Origin: Andreprevotia sp. IGB-42
Lineage (GTDB): Bacteria; Pseudomonadota; Gammaproteobacteria; Burkholderiales; Chitinibacteraceae
NCBI RefSeq assembly: GCF_009848685.1
Contig: NZ_WXTX01000004.1
Coordinates: forward strand, 1-64,000
Length of the DNA stretch: 64,000 nt
Reading direction: 5' to 3'
Every line of letters starts with the position of its first letter. The first letter of the stretch is position 1. The notes under the pieces were generated by a model. That model ran no database searches, had not been told where the DNA came from, and saw only the letters and a list, made by a program, of their open reading frames with translations. The translations under genes were made by a program, and so were the position numbers. This document shows positions 1-8,059 of this stretch, piece by piece.

Positions 1-48
1 CTTCGTATTTCCTTATCTAGAATTTCTGAAATATGAGACAGAAGAAAA

Positions 49-123
49 TGGAGCCGATGATGGGAATTGAACCCATGGCCTCTCCCTTACCAAGGGAGTG
101 CTCTACCCCTGAGCTACATCGGC
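49..123 (-). tRNA. tRNA-Thr (anticodon GGT)
   Basis: The reverse complement folds as a complete cloverleaf: acceptor GCCGATG pairs with CATCGGC, the D-arm contains GTAGCTCAGGGGTAGAGC, the anticodon stem CTCCC/GGGAG encloses loop TTGGTAA with anticodon GGT, and the T-arm carries GGGTTCAATTCCC. The 3' CCA is encoded (49-51). It is the third gene of a Tyr-Gly-Thr cluster. In many betaproteobacteria this cluster runs directly into a tuf gene, which would lie just left of position 1 (inference). Confidence 0.97.
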
Positions 124-136
124 GCAACTTTTTTTG

Positions 137-207
137 AGCGGGTGAAGGGAATCGAACCCTCGTCATAAGCTTGGAAGGCTTCTGCTCTACCATTGAGCTA
201 CACCCGC
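137..207 (-). tRNA. tRNA-Gly (anticodon TCC)
   Basis: The reverse complement gives acceptor GCGGGTG/CACCCGC, a D-arm with GTAGCTCAATGGTAGAGC, anticodon TCC in the loop CTTCCAA, and T-arm GGGTTCGATTCCC. CCA is not encoded: the next genomic bases read CAA, so the tail must be added after transcription, unlike the flanking Thr and Tyr genes. It lies 13 bp downstream of nothing but spacer from tRNA-Thr and is probably co-transcribed with both neighbours. Confidence 0.97.
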
Positions 208-258
208 AGGAACTAGCTTCACAGCAAGACAGACACTTCACACCGCGAAGCAGCAATC

Positions 259-343
259 TGGTGGTGGGGGCTGGATTCGAACCAGCGTACTCAGAGAGGG
301 CAGATTTACAGTCTGCTGCCATTAACCACTCGGCCACCCCACC
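259..343 (-). tRNA. tRNA-Tyr (anticodon GTA)
   Basis: An 85-nt class II tRNA on the minus strand. Acceptor GGTGGGG pairs with CCCCACC, the anticodon region is CAGACTGTAAATCTG with anticodon GTA, there is a long variable arm, the T-arm is CTGGTTCGAATCCAG, and the 3' CCA is encoded (259-261). It is the first gene of the Tyr-Gly-Thr cluster, about 7 nt after the predicted transcription start. Confidence 0.97.
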
Positions 344-356
344 GGATGAGCTGCGC

Positions 357-385
357 ATTATGGGCAATGAAAAGAATAACGTCAA
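357..385 (-). promoter_or_regulatory. Stable-RNA promoter for the tRNA-Tyr-Gly-Thr cluster
   Basis: On the minus strand TTGACG (380-385) and CATAAT (357-362) are separated by exactly 17 bp and followed by the GC-rich discriminator GCGCAGC. This is the sigma-70 layout typical of stringently controlled tRNA promoters. The predicted start near 350 is just ahead of tRNA-Tyr. Confidence 0.8.
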
Positions 386-899
386 ACCCTTTACCGCAAC
401 AAAACCCGACAAATTACCCATCCCCATGATGCGCAATGGTTTTTTCTGCGCGAAAGATACTGAAACACCGGCAAAACACGGCAGCGGCGCGCTCGCCGCA
501 TAAAGCAAAAACCGCATCAAGACCGTGTTACCGCACGCATTCCTGCGCCGCCAGCGCTGATGTAGCCTTCAGAAACTGGTGCGAAACATCGCCCCATCCC
601 ATTTGCAGCTGCTCACGCGTACCCATGACAGGCATCGGGCGGCAACGCCGGTTGCAATCGGGCAAGCGGCACCCCGACCCTTGGGTCGCACGCAAGCCCA
701 CTGGTTTCGCGCCAGCCAAACCTGCCCGCGCGCAACACCAAGGACACCGACCAGATCACAAGCAACGCGGGCAGCACCACGCGCAACGGCAGTTGCGCAA
801 ACGACAGCCACGGAAAAACGCAGCCGTCATCAGAACGCGTTAACGCCAGCGCACCCGGACGCAAACCCTCCGGCCAGACGCTAGCAGGACCACCACTCG

Positions 900-910
900 C
901 CCCCCCCCCC
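900..910. repeat. Homopolymer C11 tract
   Basis: Eleven consecutive C on the plus strand in non-coding DNA, 32 bp before the hexamer repeat. Such tracts are prone to slipped-strand mispairing. A tract of the same length occurs inside hemF. Confidence 0.9.
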
Positions 911-942
911 TTGCGAGCATTTAGCGCACCCGTTACACCCGC

Positions 943-1020
943 ATCGCCATCGCCATCGCCATCGCCAACGCCAACGCCAACGCCAACGCCAACGCCAACG
1001 CCAACGCCAACGCCAACGCC
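943..1020. repeat. Hexamer tandem repeat (ATCGCC)4(AACGCC)9
   Basis: Thirteen perfect 6-bp units in two homogeneous blocks: four ATCGCC, then nine AACGCC, with no imperfect unit. The homogeneity suggests recent expansion by slippage. It lies in a gene-less stretch. On the minus strand one frame would encode Trp-Arg or Gly-Val-type dipeptide repeats, which I do not believe are translated. Confidence 0.95.
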
Positions 1021-1369
1021 GCATAGCCAAACACAAACAGCCGAGGCATGACATATATATGTTTGCATCGCACACACCAGCCTCGCCGGACAGGCAGACA
1101 GGCAGGCACCCTTACACATTAGCCACCCGCGCATGTGCAGATATACATGCAAACCGGCGGCGGGCCGAGCATCAGACCCGGCGTGCTCCCCCAGCGCACC
1201 GAACAACAGCGATCGGAATACATAGATACACGCCCAATATGCACGCCCGTCGCTGCACGGGCGAGCATCCTCATGATTGAGGAAGCGGCACCCACATCCG
1301 GAAACACCGACAAGCGGGAAAAATAGCAGATACAAAACAACAACTTGTTGATTTATCGCTTGAGGTCAT

Positions 1370-1398
1370 TTGACACCATGGCTCGGGCAGTGTTTAAT
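1370..1398 (+). promoter_or_regulatory. Promoter of tRNA-Phe
   Basis: Consensus TTGACA (1370-1375), a 17-bp spacer and TTTAAT (1393-1398), followed by the GC-rich discriminator GCGCCTC. The predicted start near 1405 leaves about 10 nt before the tRNA 5' end. Confidence 0.85.
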
Positions 1399-1414
1399 GC
1401 GCCTCTCACTTGAT

Positions 1415-1490
1415 GGCCAGTTAGCTCAGTTGGTAGAGCAGCGGATTGAAAATCCGCGTGTCCGTGGTTCGATTCCGCGACTGGCCACCA
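1415..1490 (+). tRNA. tRNA-Phe (anticodon GAA)
   Basis: A complete 76-nt cloverleaf: acceptor GGCCAGT/ACTGGCC, D-arm TAGCTCAGTTGGTAGAGC, anticodon stem GCGGA/TCCGC with loop TTGAAAA (anticodon GAA), T-arm GTGGTTCGATTCCGC, encoded CCA at 1488-1490. It is a monocistronic gene with its own promoter and terminator. Confidence 0.98.
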
Positions 1491-1502
1491 AAAGAATTTC
1501 GC

Positions 1503-1531
1503 AAAGGGTCTGGCTTCTGCCAGGCCCTTTT
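1503..1531 (+). terminator. Rho-independent terminator of tRNA-Phe
   Basis: Arms AAAGGGTCTGG and CCAGGCCCTTT form an 11-bp stem with one G-T wobble around loop CTTCTG, ending in TTTT. Confidence 0.85.
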
Positions 1532-2099
1532 GCATTCGAGCTGGCCATTGCTGTCTCCGCTCCGCACTGCCTTAATGCTGAATCAGGATTCCCCCCATCT
1601 TCTGCGTAGCCACGCCGGTAAATCATCAGCATTGCAGCCGCATCAGCTGACATCCCTCGTAGCCCCCGCCCCGCCAGCCTTTTCGACGCATCGGTTTCGC
1701 TTGTGTCGCAAAAACCACAAAGCCATTCGCTCTTGCTGAGAACCGCTAAAATCGCGGCAATATCAGCAACAGGTAGCATCAGGCTTTGCCACAGCATCCG
1801 ATACATACACCGGAAAGCCATCAACGACAGTCAAATCAGGCTTTTGCGCATGCGCTCCCCCCTTTTGGTATTGGCAGATGGCGATCTGGATACATGCCAA
1901 GCGGAGACTCAAGCCTGTGCCGATCAAGCGGCAACAACACTGAAATGGAATACCCTCCTTTCTTTTGCATGCCTGAAGTCAGCCTTTAATTGCCCGGCGC
2001 ACTGTTGTTATTGTCTAATAGCGCGTGTGAAAGATCGCGCAAGACGTGTGCTGATCAATAATCAATACCCTTACAACGCATAACACAGGAAAAAACGCT
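1532..2099. other. Intergenic region with no recognised gene
   Basis: The ORFs present on both strands have no recognisable motif, no ribosome-binding site and unlikely composition. A possible promoter for the downstream lipoprotein is TTGCCC (1990-1995), an 18-bp spacer and TCTAAT (2014-2019). A good ribosome-binding site, CAGGAAAA, lies just before 2100. Nothing else is evident. Confidence 0.5.
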
Positions 2100-3068
2100 A
2101 TGCGGCAATTTTCGAGGAGCGCTTGGATGCGCGGTTTGACATGTGCGGCCCTGATCAGCGCCGTTTTCTCGCTGGCTGCGTGTAATGGCGGCGCTGGTGG
2201 CGGCAGTCTTGCCGGCAATCCGACGCCAACACCGGTGGTTTCCGTAACCCCAACGCCTCTTCCGCCGGTAGCAGCCAATCTGGTCCTGCTGGCAGACAGT
2301 ACACAGTTGCCAGCCATTGGCACAGTCAAGTTGACCGCTCTGACAACCAGCAACAAGAACGTTGCACTATCGGGCCAGACAGTCACCTTCTCTGCCTCGA
2401 GCGGACTGATTTCGAATGTCAGCAGCAACGGCGTCAGTGGCGCCGACGGACAGGTGACAGCCTCCCTCAGCGCGGGCGTTGATGGCACCCCGCGTACAAT
2501 CAGGGTCACTGTGACCAGCGGTACAGCCCAGGCAACAGTGGATATCACCGTCATCGGCAATCAGGCACGCTCGGTCAAGATCGGCGCAGGTAACAAGATC
2601 CTGGTACCGAGCGATACCCAGTACTCTGATCCGCACAACGTGCTGGTGACCGACGCCGCAGGTAATCCGGTACAAAATGCCACGGTCACGCTGGTCATCA
2701 CACCGATGAACTTCTACCAAGGCCGCCTTGCCTATGATGCGACCGCCAAGTTCTGGATCTACTCCGGCGCCATTACTCTCGTCAAACCGAGTGTGTGCAC
2801 ATTGGGTGGCTTGGGTAATCCGGTCAGCGTTTCGCCGCCAGTCGTCGTCACGGATGCATCCGGTTTTGCAAAGTTCGACGTCAACTACGCGAAGAGCTTT
2901 GCATACTGGGTGGACGTTGAATTGACCGCGACCACCACATTGATCGGTGGATCCGTTGCTTCCGATAAGTCGCAGTTCAACCTGAAAGCATCATCTGATG
3001 AACTGGCAGACGAAAAGAACACACCGGCTAACGCCATCAGCCCGTTCTACCCGCCTGTCTGCCCATAA
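2100..3068 (+). CDS. Lipoprotein with bacterial Ig-like (Big-1 type) domain
   Basis: 322 aa. The N-terminus is a lipoprotein signal: basic start, hydrophobic stretch and lipobox LAAC with Cys at residue 28. A Thr-Pro-rich spacer follows (about residues 40-58, PTPTP motifs), then an Ig-like beta-sandwich of the Big-1/invasin type (about 60-150; pattern VALSGQTVTFSAS, then GADGQVTASLSAG). The C-terminal half (about 160-322) may hold a second Ig-like unit (VTDAAGNPVQNATVTLVI). The protein is probably surface- or outer-membrane-anchored; its partner is unknown. Its PTPTP spacer resembles the linkers of the secreted chitinases at 21.8-23.2 kb. Monocistronic, with a strong terminator. Confidence 0.8.
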   Translation: MRQFSRSAWMRGLTCAALISAVFSLAACNGGAGGGSLAGNPTPTPVVSVTPTPLPPVAANLVLLADSTQLPAIGTVKLTALTTSNKNVALSGQTVTFSASSGLISNVSSNGVSGADGQVTASLSAGVDGTPRTIRVTVTSGTAQATVDITVIGNQARSVKIGAGNKILVPSDTQYSDPHNVLVTDAAGNPVQNATVTLVITPMNFYQGRLAYDATAKFWIYSGAITLVKPSVCTLGGLGNPVSVSPPVVVTDASGFAKFDVNYAKSFAYWVDVELTATTTLIGGSVASDKSQFNLKASSDELADEKNTPANAISPFYPPVCP

Positions 3069-3088
3069 GCAGAACTGGTTGCAATGAA

Positions 3089-3117
3089 AACCCCTGCCCA
3101 GGCAGGGGTTTTTTTTA
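3089..3117 (+). terminator. Rho-independent terminator after the Ig-like lipoprotein gene
   Basis: Perfect stem AACCCCTGCC/GGCAGGGGTT with a 2-nt loop, followed by a run of T. Confidence 0.92.
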
Positions 3118-3185
3118 TATCAAGCAACTCAAAACAGCGGGCTATCTAAAGGGCGTTGCATGGCGGACCACCACCTAATACGCCA

Positions 3186-3512
3186 TCAATCCAGCGAAGA
3201 CCTGGTTTTATCGGGATGTCTTCGATCGACGATGCGCTCTCCAGAGAACGTTACCCCTTCCGCCTCCAACAGCACCCGCTGCAGATCATCGCCTCCATCC
3301 AGACCGCGCCGGCTGATCTGGCCCTTGCTGTTCACCACGCGATGCCATGGCACATCCAGATTCGTCTGCGCCAGCACCCGTCCGACCATCCTGGCATGCC
3401 GCGGGAAGCCCGCCAGCCTGGCCACTTCGCCGTAGCTCAGCACTTGTCCGTGAGGTATCTGCGCTACTATCGCCAACATGGCGGCGTGCATGGTCCGGGT
3501 ATCGACGGGCAT
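3186..3512 (-). CDS. Alkyltransferase-like protein (ATL, MGMT-domain, Trp for Cys)
   Basis: 108 aa. It has the DNA-binding domain of O6-alkylguanine-DNA alkyltransferase (IPHGQVLSYGEVARLAGFP), but the active-site PCHRV is PWHRV, with Trp56 in place of the methyl-accepting Cys. Such alkyltransferase-like proteins bind and flip O6-alkylguanine and hand the lesion to nucleotide-excision repair instead of repairing it (known for the ATL family). I chose the ATG at 3512 because AAGGAA lies about 6 nt upstream; an earlier in-frame start at 3551 has no such site and would fall inside the ilvD terminator. It lies downstream of ilvD, behind a terminator. Confidence 0.88.
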   Translation of the reverse strand: MPVDTRTMHAAMLAIVAQIPHGQVLSYGEVARLAGFPRHARMVGRVLAQTNLDVPWHRVVNSKGQISRRGLDGGDDLQRVLLEAEGVTFSGERIVDRRHPDKTRSSLD

Positions 3513-3536
3513 GATTTTTCCTTGGCAACAGTTGTG

Positions 3537-3560
3537 AAAAAGCCGGCTCACGCCGGCTTT
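3537..3560 (-). terminator. Terminator of ilvD
   Basis: Stem AAAGCCGGC/GCCGGCTTT with a 4-nt loop; on the minus strand it runs into T residues. It separates ilvD from the ATL gene. Confidence 0.85.
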
Positions 3561-3579
3561 CCGTTTTGTGTGTTGCAGC

Positions 3580-5436
3580 TTACTTGTGCTCGACCTGGCT
3601 CACATCGCGGATGGCGCCGGTATCCGCACTGGTCGTCATCGCTGCATAGGCACGCAGAGCCGGTGATACGTAACGCTCGCGGCTGACCGGTTTCCATGCG
3701 GCGCGGCCCTTCGCTTCCATTTTGCCACGGCGGTGCGCCAGTTCTTCCATGCTCACCTGCAGCTCGATGGTACGGTTGGGGATATCGATCAGCACGATAT
3801 CGCCCTCTTCCACCAGGCCAATCGCGCCACCCTCGGCCGCTTCCGGCGAGCAATGGCCGATGGACAGGCCGGATGTGCCGCCAGAGAAACGGCCATCGGT
3901 CAGCAGTGCACATGCCTTGCCCAGGCCCTTGGATTTCAGATACGAGGTCGGGTAGAGCATTTCCTGCATGCCCGGGCCGCCCTTGGGGCCCTCGTAGCGG
4001 ATGATGACGATATCGCCCTCAACGATCTGGTCGGCAAGGATGCCGGCCACGGCGTCGTCCTGGCTTTCGAAAATGCGCGCACGGCCGGTGAACGTGAGAA
4101 TGGAGTCATCCACACCGGCCGTCTTGACGATACAACCGCGCTCGGCAATGTTGCCGTACAGCACGGCAAGGCCACCGTCCTGGCTGTAGGCGTTTTCCTT
4201 GTTGCGGATGCAGCCGTTGGCGCGGTCCAGATCCAGCTCCGGATAGCGCATCGATTGCGAGAACGCGATGGTGGTGGGAATGCCGCCCGGCGCGGCGCGG
4301 TAGAAGTGGTGCGCTTCGCTATCCGGCGCCGCCTGCACGATATCCCATTTGGCAAATGCATCGGCCAGCGTGGGCGCGTGCACGGTACGGGCTTCGCGGT
4401 GGATCAGGCCGGCGCGATCCAGCTCGGACAGGATGCCGATCACGCCACCGGCGCGGTGCACGTCTTCCATATGGTATTTCTGGGTGGCAGGTGCCACCTT
4501 GGCCAGGCATGGCACCTTGCGGCTCATGCGGTCGATATCGGCCATCTTGAAGTCGACACCGGCTTCACTGGCAGCTGCCAGCAGGTGCAGCACGGTATTG
4601 GTGGAGCCACCCATGGCGATATCCAGCGCAATGGCGTTCTCGAATGCTTCGAAGGTAGCGATATTGCGCGGCAGTACGCTCTCGTCATCCTGCTCGTAAT
4701 AGCGCTTGGCGATCTCGACGATGGTACGGCCAGCCTGCAGGAACAACTGCTTGCGGTCACCGTGCGTAGCCAGCATCGAACCGTTGCCGGGCAACGACAG
4801 GCCCAGTGCCTCGGTCAGGCAGTTCATCGAGTTGGCGGTAAACATGCCGGAGCACGAACCACAGGTCGGGCAGGCAGAGCGCTCGACGGCAGCCACTTCT
4901 TCATCACTGACCTTGTCATTGGCCGCTTCGACCATCGCATCCACCAGGTCCAGCTTGCGGATTTCGCCCTTCCAGTCGACCTTGCCGGCTTCCATCGGGC
5001 CGCCGGAGACAAAAATCACCGGGATGTTCAGCCGCAATGCCGCCATCAGCATGCCCGGGGTGATCTTGTCGCAGTTGGAGATGCACACCAGCGCATCGGC
5101 GGTGTGCGCGTTCACCATGTATTCGACCGAATCGGCGATCAGCTCGCGGCTGGGCAGGCTGTACAGCATGCCGGCGTGGCCCATGGCGATGCCGTCATCC
5201 ACGGCGATGGTGTTGAATTCCTTGGCGATGCCGCCTGCTTTCTCGATTTCCCGCGCAACCAGCTGGCCCAGGTTGTGCAGGTGCACGTGGCCGGGCACGA
5301 ACTGGGTGAAGGAATTGGAGATGGCAATGATCGGTTTGTCGAAGTCGCCATCCTTCATGCCGGTGGCGCGCCAGAGTGCGCGAGCGCCGGCCATGTTGCG
5401 GCCGTGGGTGGACGTACGGGAGCGATAAACGGGCAT
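3580..5436 (-). CDS. ilvD: Dihydroxy-acid dehydratase
   Basis: 618 aa, the usual length for IlvD/Edd-family dehydratases. It converts 2,3-dihydroxy-isovalerate and 2,3-dihydroxy-3-methylvalerate to the 2-keto acids of valine and isoleucine synthesis, using an iron-sulfur cluster. Family motifs are visible: [28 protein letters not shown] with cluster cysteines, and near the C-terminus [13 protein letters not shown] and GHCSPEA. Cytoplasmic. It is divergent from lgt with a 75-bp intergenic space, monocistronic, and ends at a terminator. The ATG at 5436 begins the standard [20 protein letters not shown]-terminus. Confidence 0.98.
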   Translation of the reverse strand: MPVYRSRTSTHGRNMAGARALWRATGMKDGDFDKPIIAISNSFTQFVPGHVHLHNLGQLVAREIEKAGGIAKEFNTIAVDDGIAMGHAGMLYSLPSRELIADSVEYMVNAHTADALVCISNCDKITPGMLMAALRLNIPVIFVSGGPMEAGKVDWKGEIRKLDLVDAMVEAANDKVSDEEVAAVERSACPTCGSCSGMFTANSMNCLTEALGLSLPGNGSMLATHGDRKQLFLQAGRTIVEIAKRYYEQDDESVLPRNIATFEAFENAIALDIAMGGSTNTVLHLLAAASEAGVDFKMADIDRMSRKVPCLAKVAPATQKYHMEDVHRAGGVIGILSELDRAGLIHREARTVHAPTLADAFAKWDIVQAAPDSEAHHFYRAAPGGIPTTIAFSQSMRYPELDLDRANGCIRNKENAYSQDGGLAVLYGNIAERGCIVKTAGVDDSILTFTGRARIFESQDDAVAGILADQIVEGDIVIIRYEGPKGGPGMQEMLYPTSYLKSKGLGKACALLTDGRFSGGTSGLSIGHCSPEAAEGGAIGLVEEGDIVLIDIPNRTIELQVSMEELAHRRGKMEAKGRAAWKPVSRERYVSPALRAYAAMTTSADTGAIRDVSQVEHK

Positions 5437-5475
5437 GAGGTTTTCCTTCAGGGAAGCTGGCGTGAAGAAGCACGC

Positions 5476-5481
5476 TATAAT
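5476..5481 (+). promoter_or_regulatory. Probable -10 element for lgt
   Basis: A perfect TATAAT lies 30 bp before the lgt start in the short ilvD-lgt divergent spacer. No good -35 box sits at the right distance, so the assignment is tentative. Confidence 0.5.
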
Positions 5482-5511
5482 CTGCCGATTTTATCGCAAA
5501 GCGCCCCCCCG

Positions 5512-6357
5512 ATGCTCGTTCACCCGCACTTCAATCCGATTGCCATCAAACTGGGCCCGCTTGCCGTGCACTGGTATGGCCTGATGTACCTGCTCGCCTT
5601 CGTGCTATTCCTGCTGCTGGGGCGCTACCGCATCAAGCACGGCAAGCTGCCGGGCTGGCGCGTGGAGGAAATGGACGACCTGCTGTTCTACGGCGTATTG
5701 GGCGTGATTCTGGGCGGGCGACTGGGCTACGTGCTGTTCTACAAGCCGGATTTCTACTTTGCCCATCCGCTGGACATGTTGAAGGTATGGGAAGGCGGCA
5801 TGGCCTTCCATGGCGGCTTCCTGGGCGTGTTGTTCGCCATGTGGCTGTTCGGCCGCAAGACCGGCCGGCGCTTCTTTGAAATCACCGATTTCATTGCACC
5901 GCTGGTACCCATCGGCCTGGCTTTCGGGCGTATCGGCAACTTCATCAATGGCGAACTGTGGGGCCGCGTTACCACGCCGGACAGCTGGTGGGCGATGGGT
6001 TTCTGGTCGGCAAAGGACGCCGACTCCCTCGCTTCCGCAGGCAATCAGCAATGGCAGGAGTGGTTCCTGCAATACAACATGCTGCCGCGCCACCCGTCGC
6101 AGCTGTACCAGGCACTGCTGGAAGGCGTGCTGCTGTTCGTGATCCTGTGGCTGTATTCGGCCAGGCCCCGCAAGGTAGGCCAGGTTTCCGCCGTATTCCT
6201 GATCGGCTACGGCGCGTTCCGCTTCATTGCCGAGTTTGCGCGTGAACCGGACAACTTCCTTGGCTTGCTGGCGCTGAATCTCTCCATGGGCCAGTGGCTC
6301 TCGTTGCCGATGATCGTGATCGGCGCGCACCTGCTATGGCGTACCAGCCGCAAATAA
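5512..6357 (+). CDS. lgt: Prolipoprotein diacylglyceryl transferase
   Basis: 281 aa. An inner-membrane enzyme that transfers diacylglycerol from phosphatidylglycerol to the lipobox Cys of prolipoproteins. About seven hydrophobic segments are visible. Family signatures: [13 protein letters not shown] near the N-terminus, [22 protein letters not shown] (with the essential His), and the Lgt signature [14 protein letters not shown]. The ATG at 5512 follows a C7 run. The reading frame stays open far upstream, antisense to ilvD, but the family N-terminus fixes the start here. A terminator follows. Confidence 0.97.
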   Translation: MLVHPHFNPIAIKLGPLAVHWYGLMYLLAFVLFLLLGRYRIKHGKLPGWRVEEMDDLLFYGVLGVILGGRLGYVLFYKPDFYFAHPLDMLKVWEGGMAFHGGFLGVLFAMWLFGRKTGRRFFEITDFIAPLVPIGLAFGRIGNFINGELWGRVTTPDSWWAMGFWSAKDADSLASAGNQQWQEWFLQYNMLPRHPSQLYQALLEGVLLFVILWLYSARPRKVGQVSAVFLIGYGAFRFIAEFAREPDNFLGLLALNLSMGQWLSLPMIVIGAHLLWRTSRK

Positions 6358-6361
6358 ACCC

Positions 6362-6387
6362 AAGCCCGCCGATGCGGGCTTTTTTTG
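6362..6387 (+). terminator. Terminator of lgt
   Basis: Perfect stem AAGCCCGC/GCGGGCTT, 4-nt loop, then a run of seven T. Confidence 0.92.
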
Positions 6388-6462
6388 CAGCCTGCGTGGC
6401 GCAACCAAATGCTGCCTATGCTGTCTGCCACTGGCGACTGGCAAATAAAAAAAGGAACGAGG

Positions 6463-6942
6463 ATGGAAATAGCTGGCTGGATACTTGCAGTGGCACTGAT
6501 GCTGGTCGGCCTGGCCGGCACCGTGCTGCCGATGCTGCCGGGCCTGCCCTTCCTGTTCGGCGGCATGTGGCTGGCTGCGGGGCTGGATCAGTACCAGCAC
6601 GTGGGCTCCACCACGCTGGTCATCCTTGGTGTGCTGCTGGCCATCGGCATTGCGCTCGATTACGTGGCCGGGGCACTGGGCGCCAAGAAGGTGGGTGCCA
6701 GCAAGGCGGCAATCTGGGGATCGGTGATCGGATCGATTGCCGGTGTTTTCTTCGGCATAGCCGGCATGCTGATCGGCCCGTTTGCCGGCGCCGCGGCTGG
6801 CGAGTTCCTGACCGGGCGTGATCTCTATCAGGCCGGCAAGGTAGGCATCGCCACCTGGGTGGGCATGGTGGTGGCGGCGATTGCCAAGGTAGGCATCGCG
6901 GTGATGATGCTGGGGGTATTTGCGCTGGCTTGGCTGTTCTAG
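6463..6942 (+). CDS. DUF456 family membrane protein
   Basis: 159 aa, almost entirely hydrophobic with about four to five membrane segments and glycine-rich helices (GLAGTVLPMLPGLP, then GSVIGSIAGVFFGIAGMLIGPFAGAAAGE). This glycine pattern is typical of DUF456 proteins. Biochemical role unknown. The ATG at 6463 was chosen over an upstream start because AAAGGAACGAGG is immediately upstream. It is convergent with corA. Confidence 0.85.
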   Translation: MEIAGWILAVALMLVGLAGTVLPMLPGLPFLFGGMWLAAGLDQYQHVGSTTLVILGVLLAIGIALDYVAGALGAKKVGASKAAIWGSVIGSIAGVFFGIAGMLIGPFAGAAAGEFLTGRDLYQAGKVGIATWVGMVVAAIAKVGIAVMMLGVFALAWLF

Positions 6943-6958
6943 CCTGCGCCACCGCCGA

Positions 6959-8059
6959 TTACAGCCAGCGCCGTATCCAGAAGTATCCACCCAGCACCAC
7001 GGTAATCACCCCCATCAGCGCCAGCGCATAGAAATAGCCGTAATGCCATTTCAGCTCCGGCATATGCTCGAAGTTCATACCATAGATGCCGGCCACCAGC
7101 GTCAGCGGCATGAAGATGGTGGTGATGGTGGTGAGTACGCGCATCTGTTCGTTCATGCGCTGCGATTGCAGCGATGCATAGGCATCCTGCAGGCCGCCGA
7201 TCAGATCGCGCAATGAATCGGTGCTTTCAATCAGTTGCACCGTGTGGTCATACACATCACGCAGGTAAAGCTGGGTTTCCTCGTGGAAGAAATCCGGTTC
7301 GTCGCGCTGCAGCACGTTCACCACCTCGCGCATCGGCCACAGCCCGCGCTTCAGGTAGAGCAGCTTGCGGCGCAGCTCCTGGATCTCGGTCAGGTGTGAT
7401 GATTGCGCGCCGGCGTAAATGGCATCCTCCAGGTTCTCGATCCGCTCACCCAGTTGCTCCAGCACCACGTAATAACGGTCGACCAGTTTATCCAGCAGCG
7501 CATACACAAGGTAATCCGCCCCCAGCTTGCGGATTTGCGACTGGCCGGTTTTCAGGCTCTCGCGGATACCATCAAACGTGCCGGTTGGCTGCTCCTGGAA
7601 GGTCAGCACCACGCCGCGCATCACCACGATGCTGACCTGTTCGCTATCGAGCGAGCCGTCCTCGCAGATGCGGATCAGCCGCGCGGTGACGAAGAAGTAA
7701 CCGGGGTAGGCTTCTACCTTGGGGCGCTGTTCGGTATTGAGAATGTCCTCCAGCACCAGCGGATGCAAACCGAAGCGCCGGCCAACGAACTTGAGTATCT
7801 CCAGATTGCCCAGCCCGTGCAGATTCAGCCACAACGTTTCGAAACGCGGGCGGAAATCACGGCCCTCGTCGAGCGAGGTAAACCGGGTTTCGATGAAATC
7901 GCCTTCCTTGGGGCCGAACTCGATCAGCGTGGCATAGGTTTGCTCCGCCTCCTTGGCCCCCACGTACTGCAGGGTGCCCGCTTGCGTGCCCGCCTTGTCC
8001 GCGCGTGGTGTGTGGCGGCTGTGCAAGTGATTGGGCGCTGCTTTGCGACGCTTGCTCAT
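6959..8059 (-). CDS. corA: Magnesium/cobalt transporter CorA
   Basis: 366 aa. A pentameric inner-membrane channel for Mg2+ and Co2+. A large cytoplasmic N-terminal domain is followed by two C-terminal membrane helices; the diagnostic YGMN motif (in AGIYGMNFEHMPEL) sits at the end of the first helix and forms the selectivity loop. The N-terminal 30 residues are basic and probably disordered. Its ATG overlaps the stop of the upstream ppx-type gene by 4 bp (ATGA), indicating translational coupling. Confidence 0.95.
   Translation of the reverse strand: MSKRRKAAPNHLHSRHTPRADKAGTQAGTLQYVGAKEAEQTYATLIEFGPKEGDFIETRFTSLDEGRDFRPRFETLWLNLHGLGNLEILKFVGRRFGLHPLVLEDILNTEQRPKVEAYPGYFFVTARLIRICEDGSLDSEQVSIVVMRGVVLTFQEQPTGTFDGIRESLKTGQSQIRKLGADYLVYALLDKLVDRYYVVLEQLGERIENLEDAIYAGAQSSHLTEIQELRRKLLYLKRGLWPMREVVNVLQRDEPDFFHEETQLYLRDVYDHTVQLIESTDSLRDLIGGLQDAYASLQSQRMNEQMRVLTTITTIFMPLTLVAGIYGMNFEHMPELKWHYGYFYALALMGVITVVLGGYFWIRRWL

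Larger units (their letters stand above)
386..1369. other. Gene-less 1-kb block, A/C-skewed, with simple repeats
   Basis: No ORF here looks like a real protein: all candidates are low-complexity Arg/His/Pro-rich or Trp-Arg repeats created by skewed composition. From about 500 to 1330 the plus strand is visibly rich in A and C and poor in T. The block contains a run of 11 C (900-910) and a hexamer tandem repeat (943-1020). I see no RNA gene fold. It ends at the tRNA-Phe promoter. Confidence 0.6.

Noticed and set aside
943-1020. Hexamer array considered as CRISPR or replication-origin iterons
   Set aside because: Units are 6 bp without spacers, so not CRISPR. No DnaA boxes, dnaA/dnaN or rep gene is nearby.
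613-1335. Minus-strand ORF with long Gly-Val and Asp-Gly repeats over the hexamer array
   Set aside because: The repeats are a trivial translation of the tandem repeat; no ribosome-binding site, domain or plausible composition.
1703-2083. 126-codon plus-strand ORF before the Ig-like lipoprotein
   Set aside because: No motif, odd composition and no ribosome-binding site; it spans the probable lipoprotein promoter.
3733-5511. Very long open frame antisense to ilvD that is continuous with lgt (874 codons in total)
   Set aside because: High-GC codon bias of ilvD leaves the opposite strand free of stops. The encoded sequence is His/Ala/Gly/Arg-rich without motifs, and family alignment fixes the lgt start at 5512.
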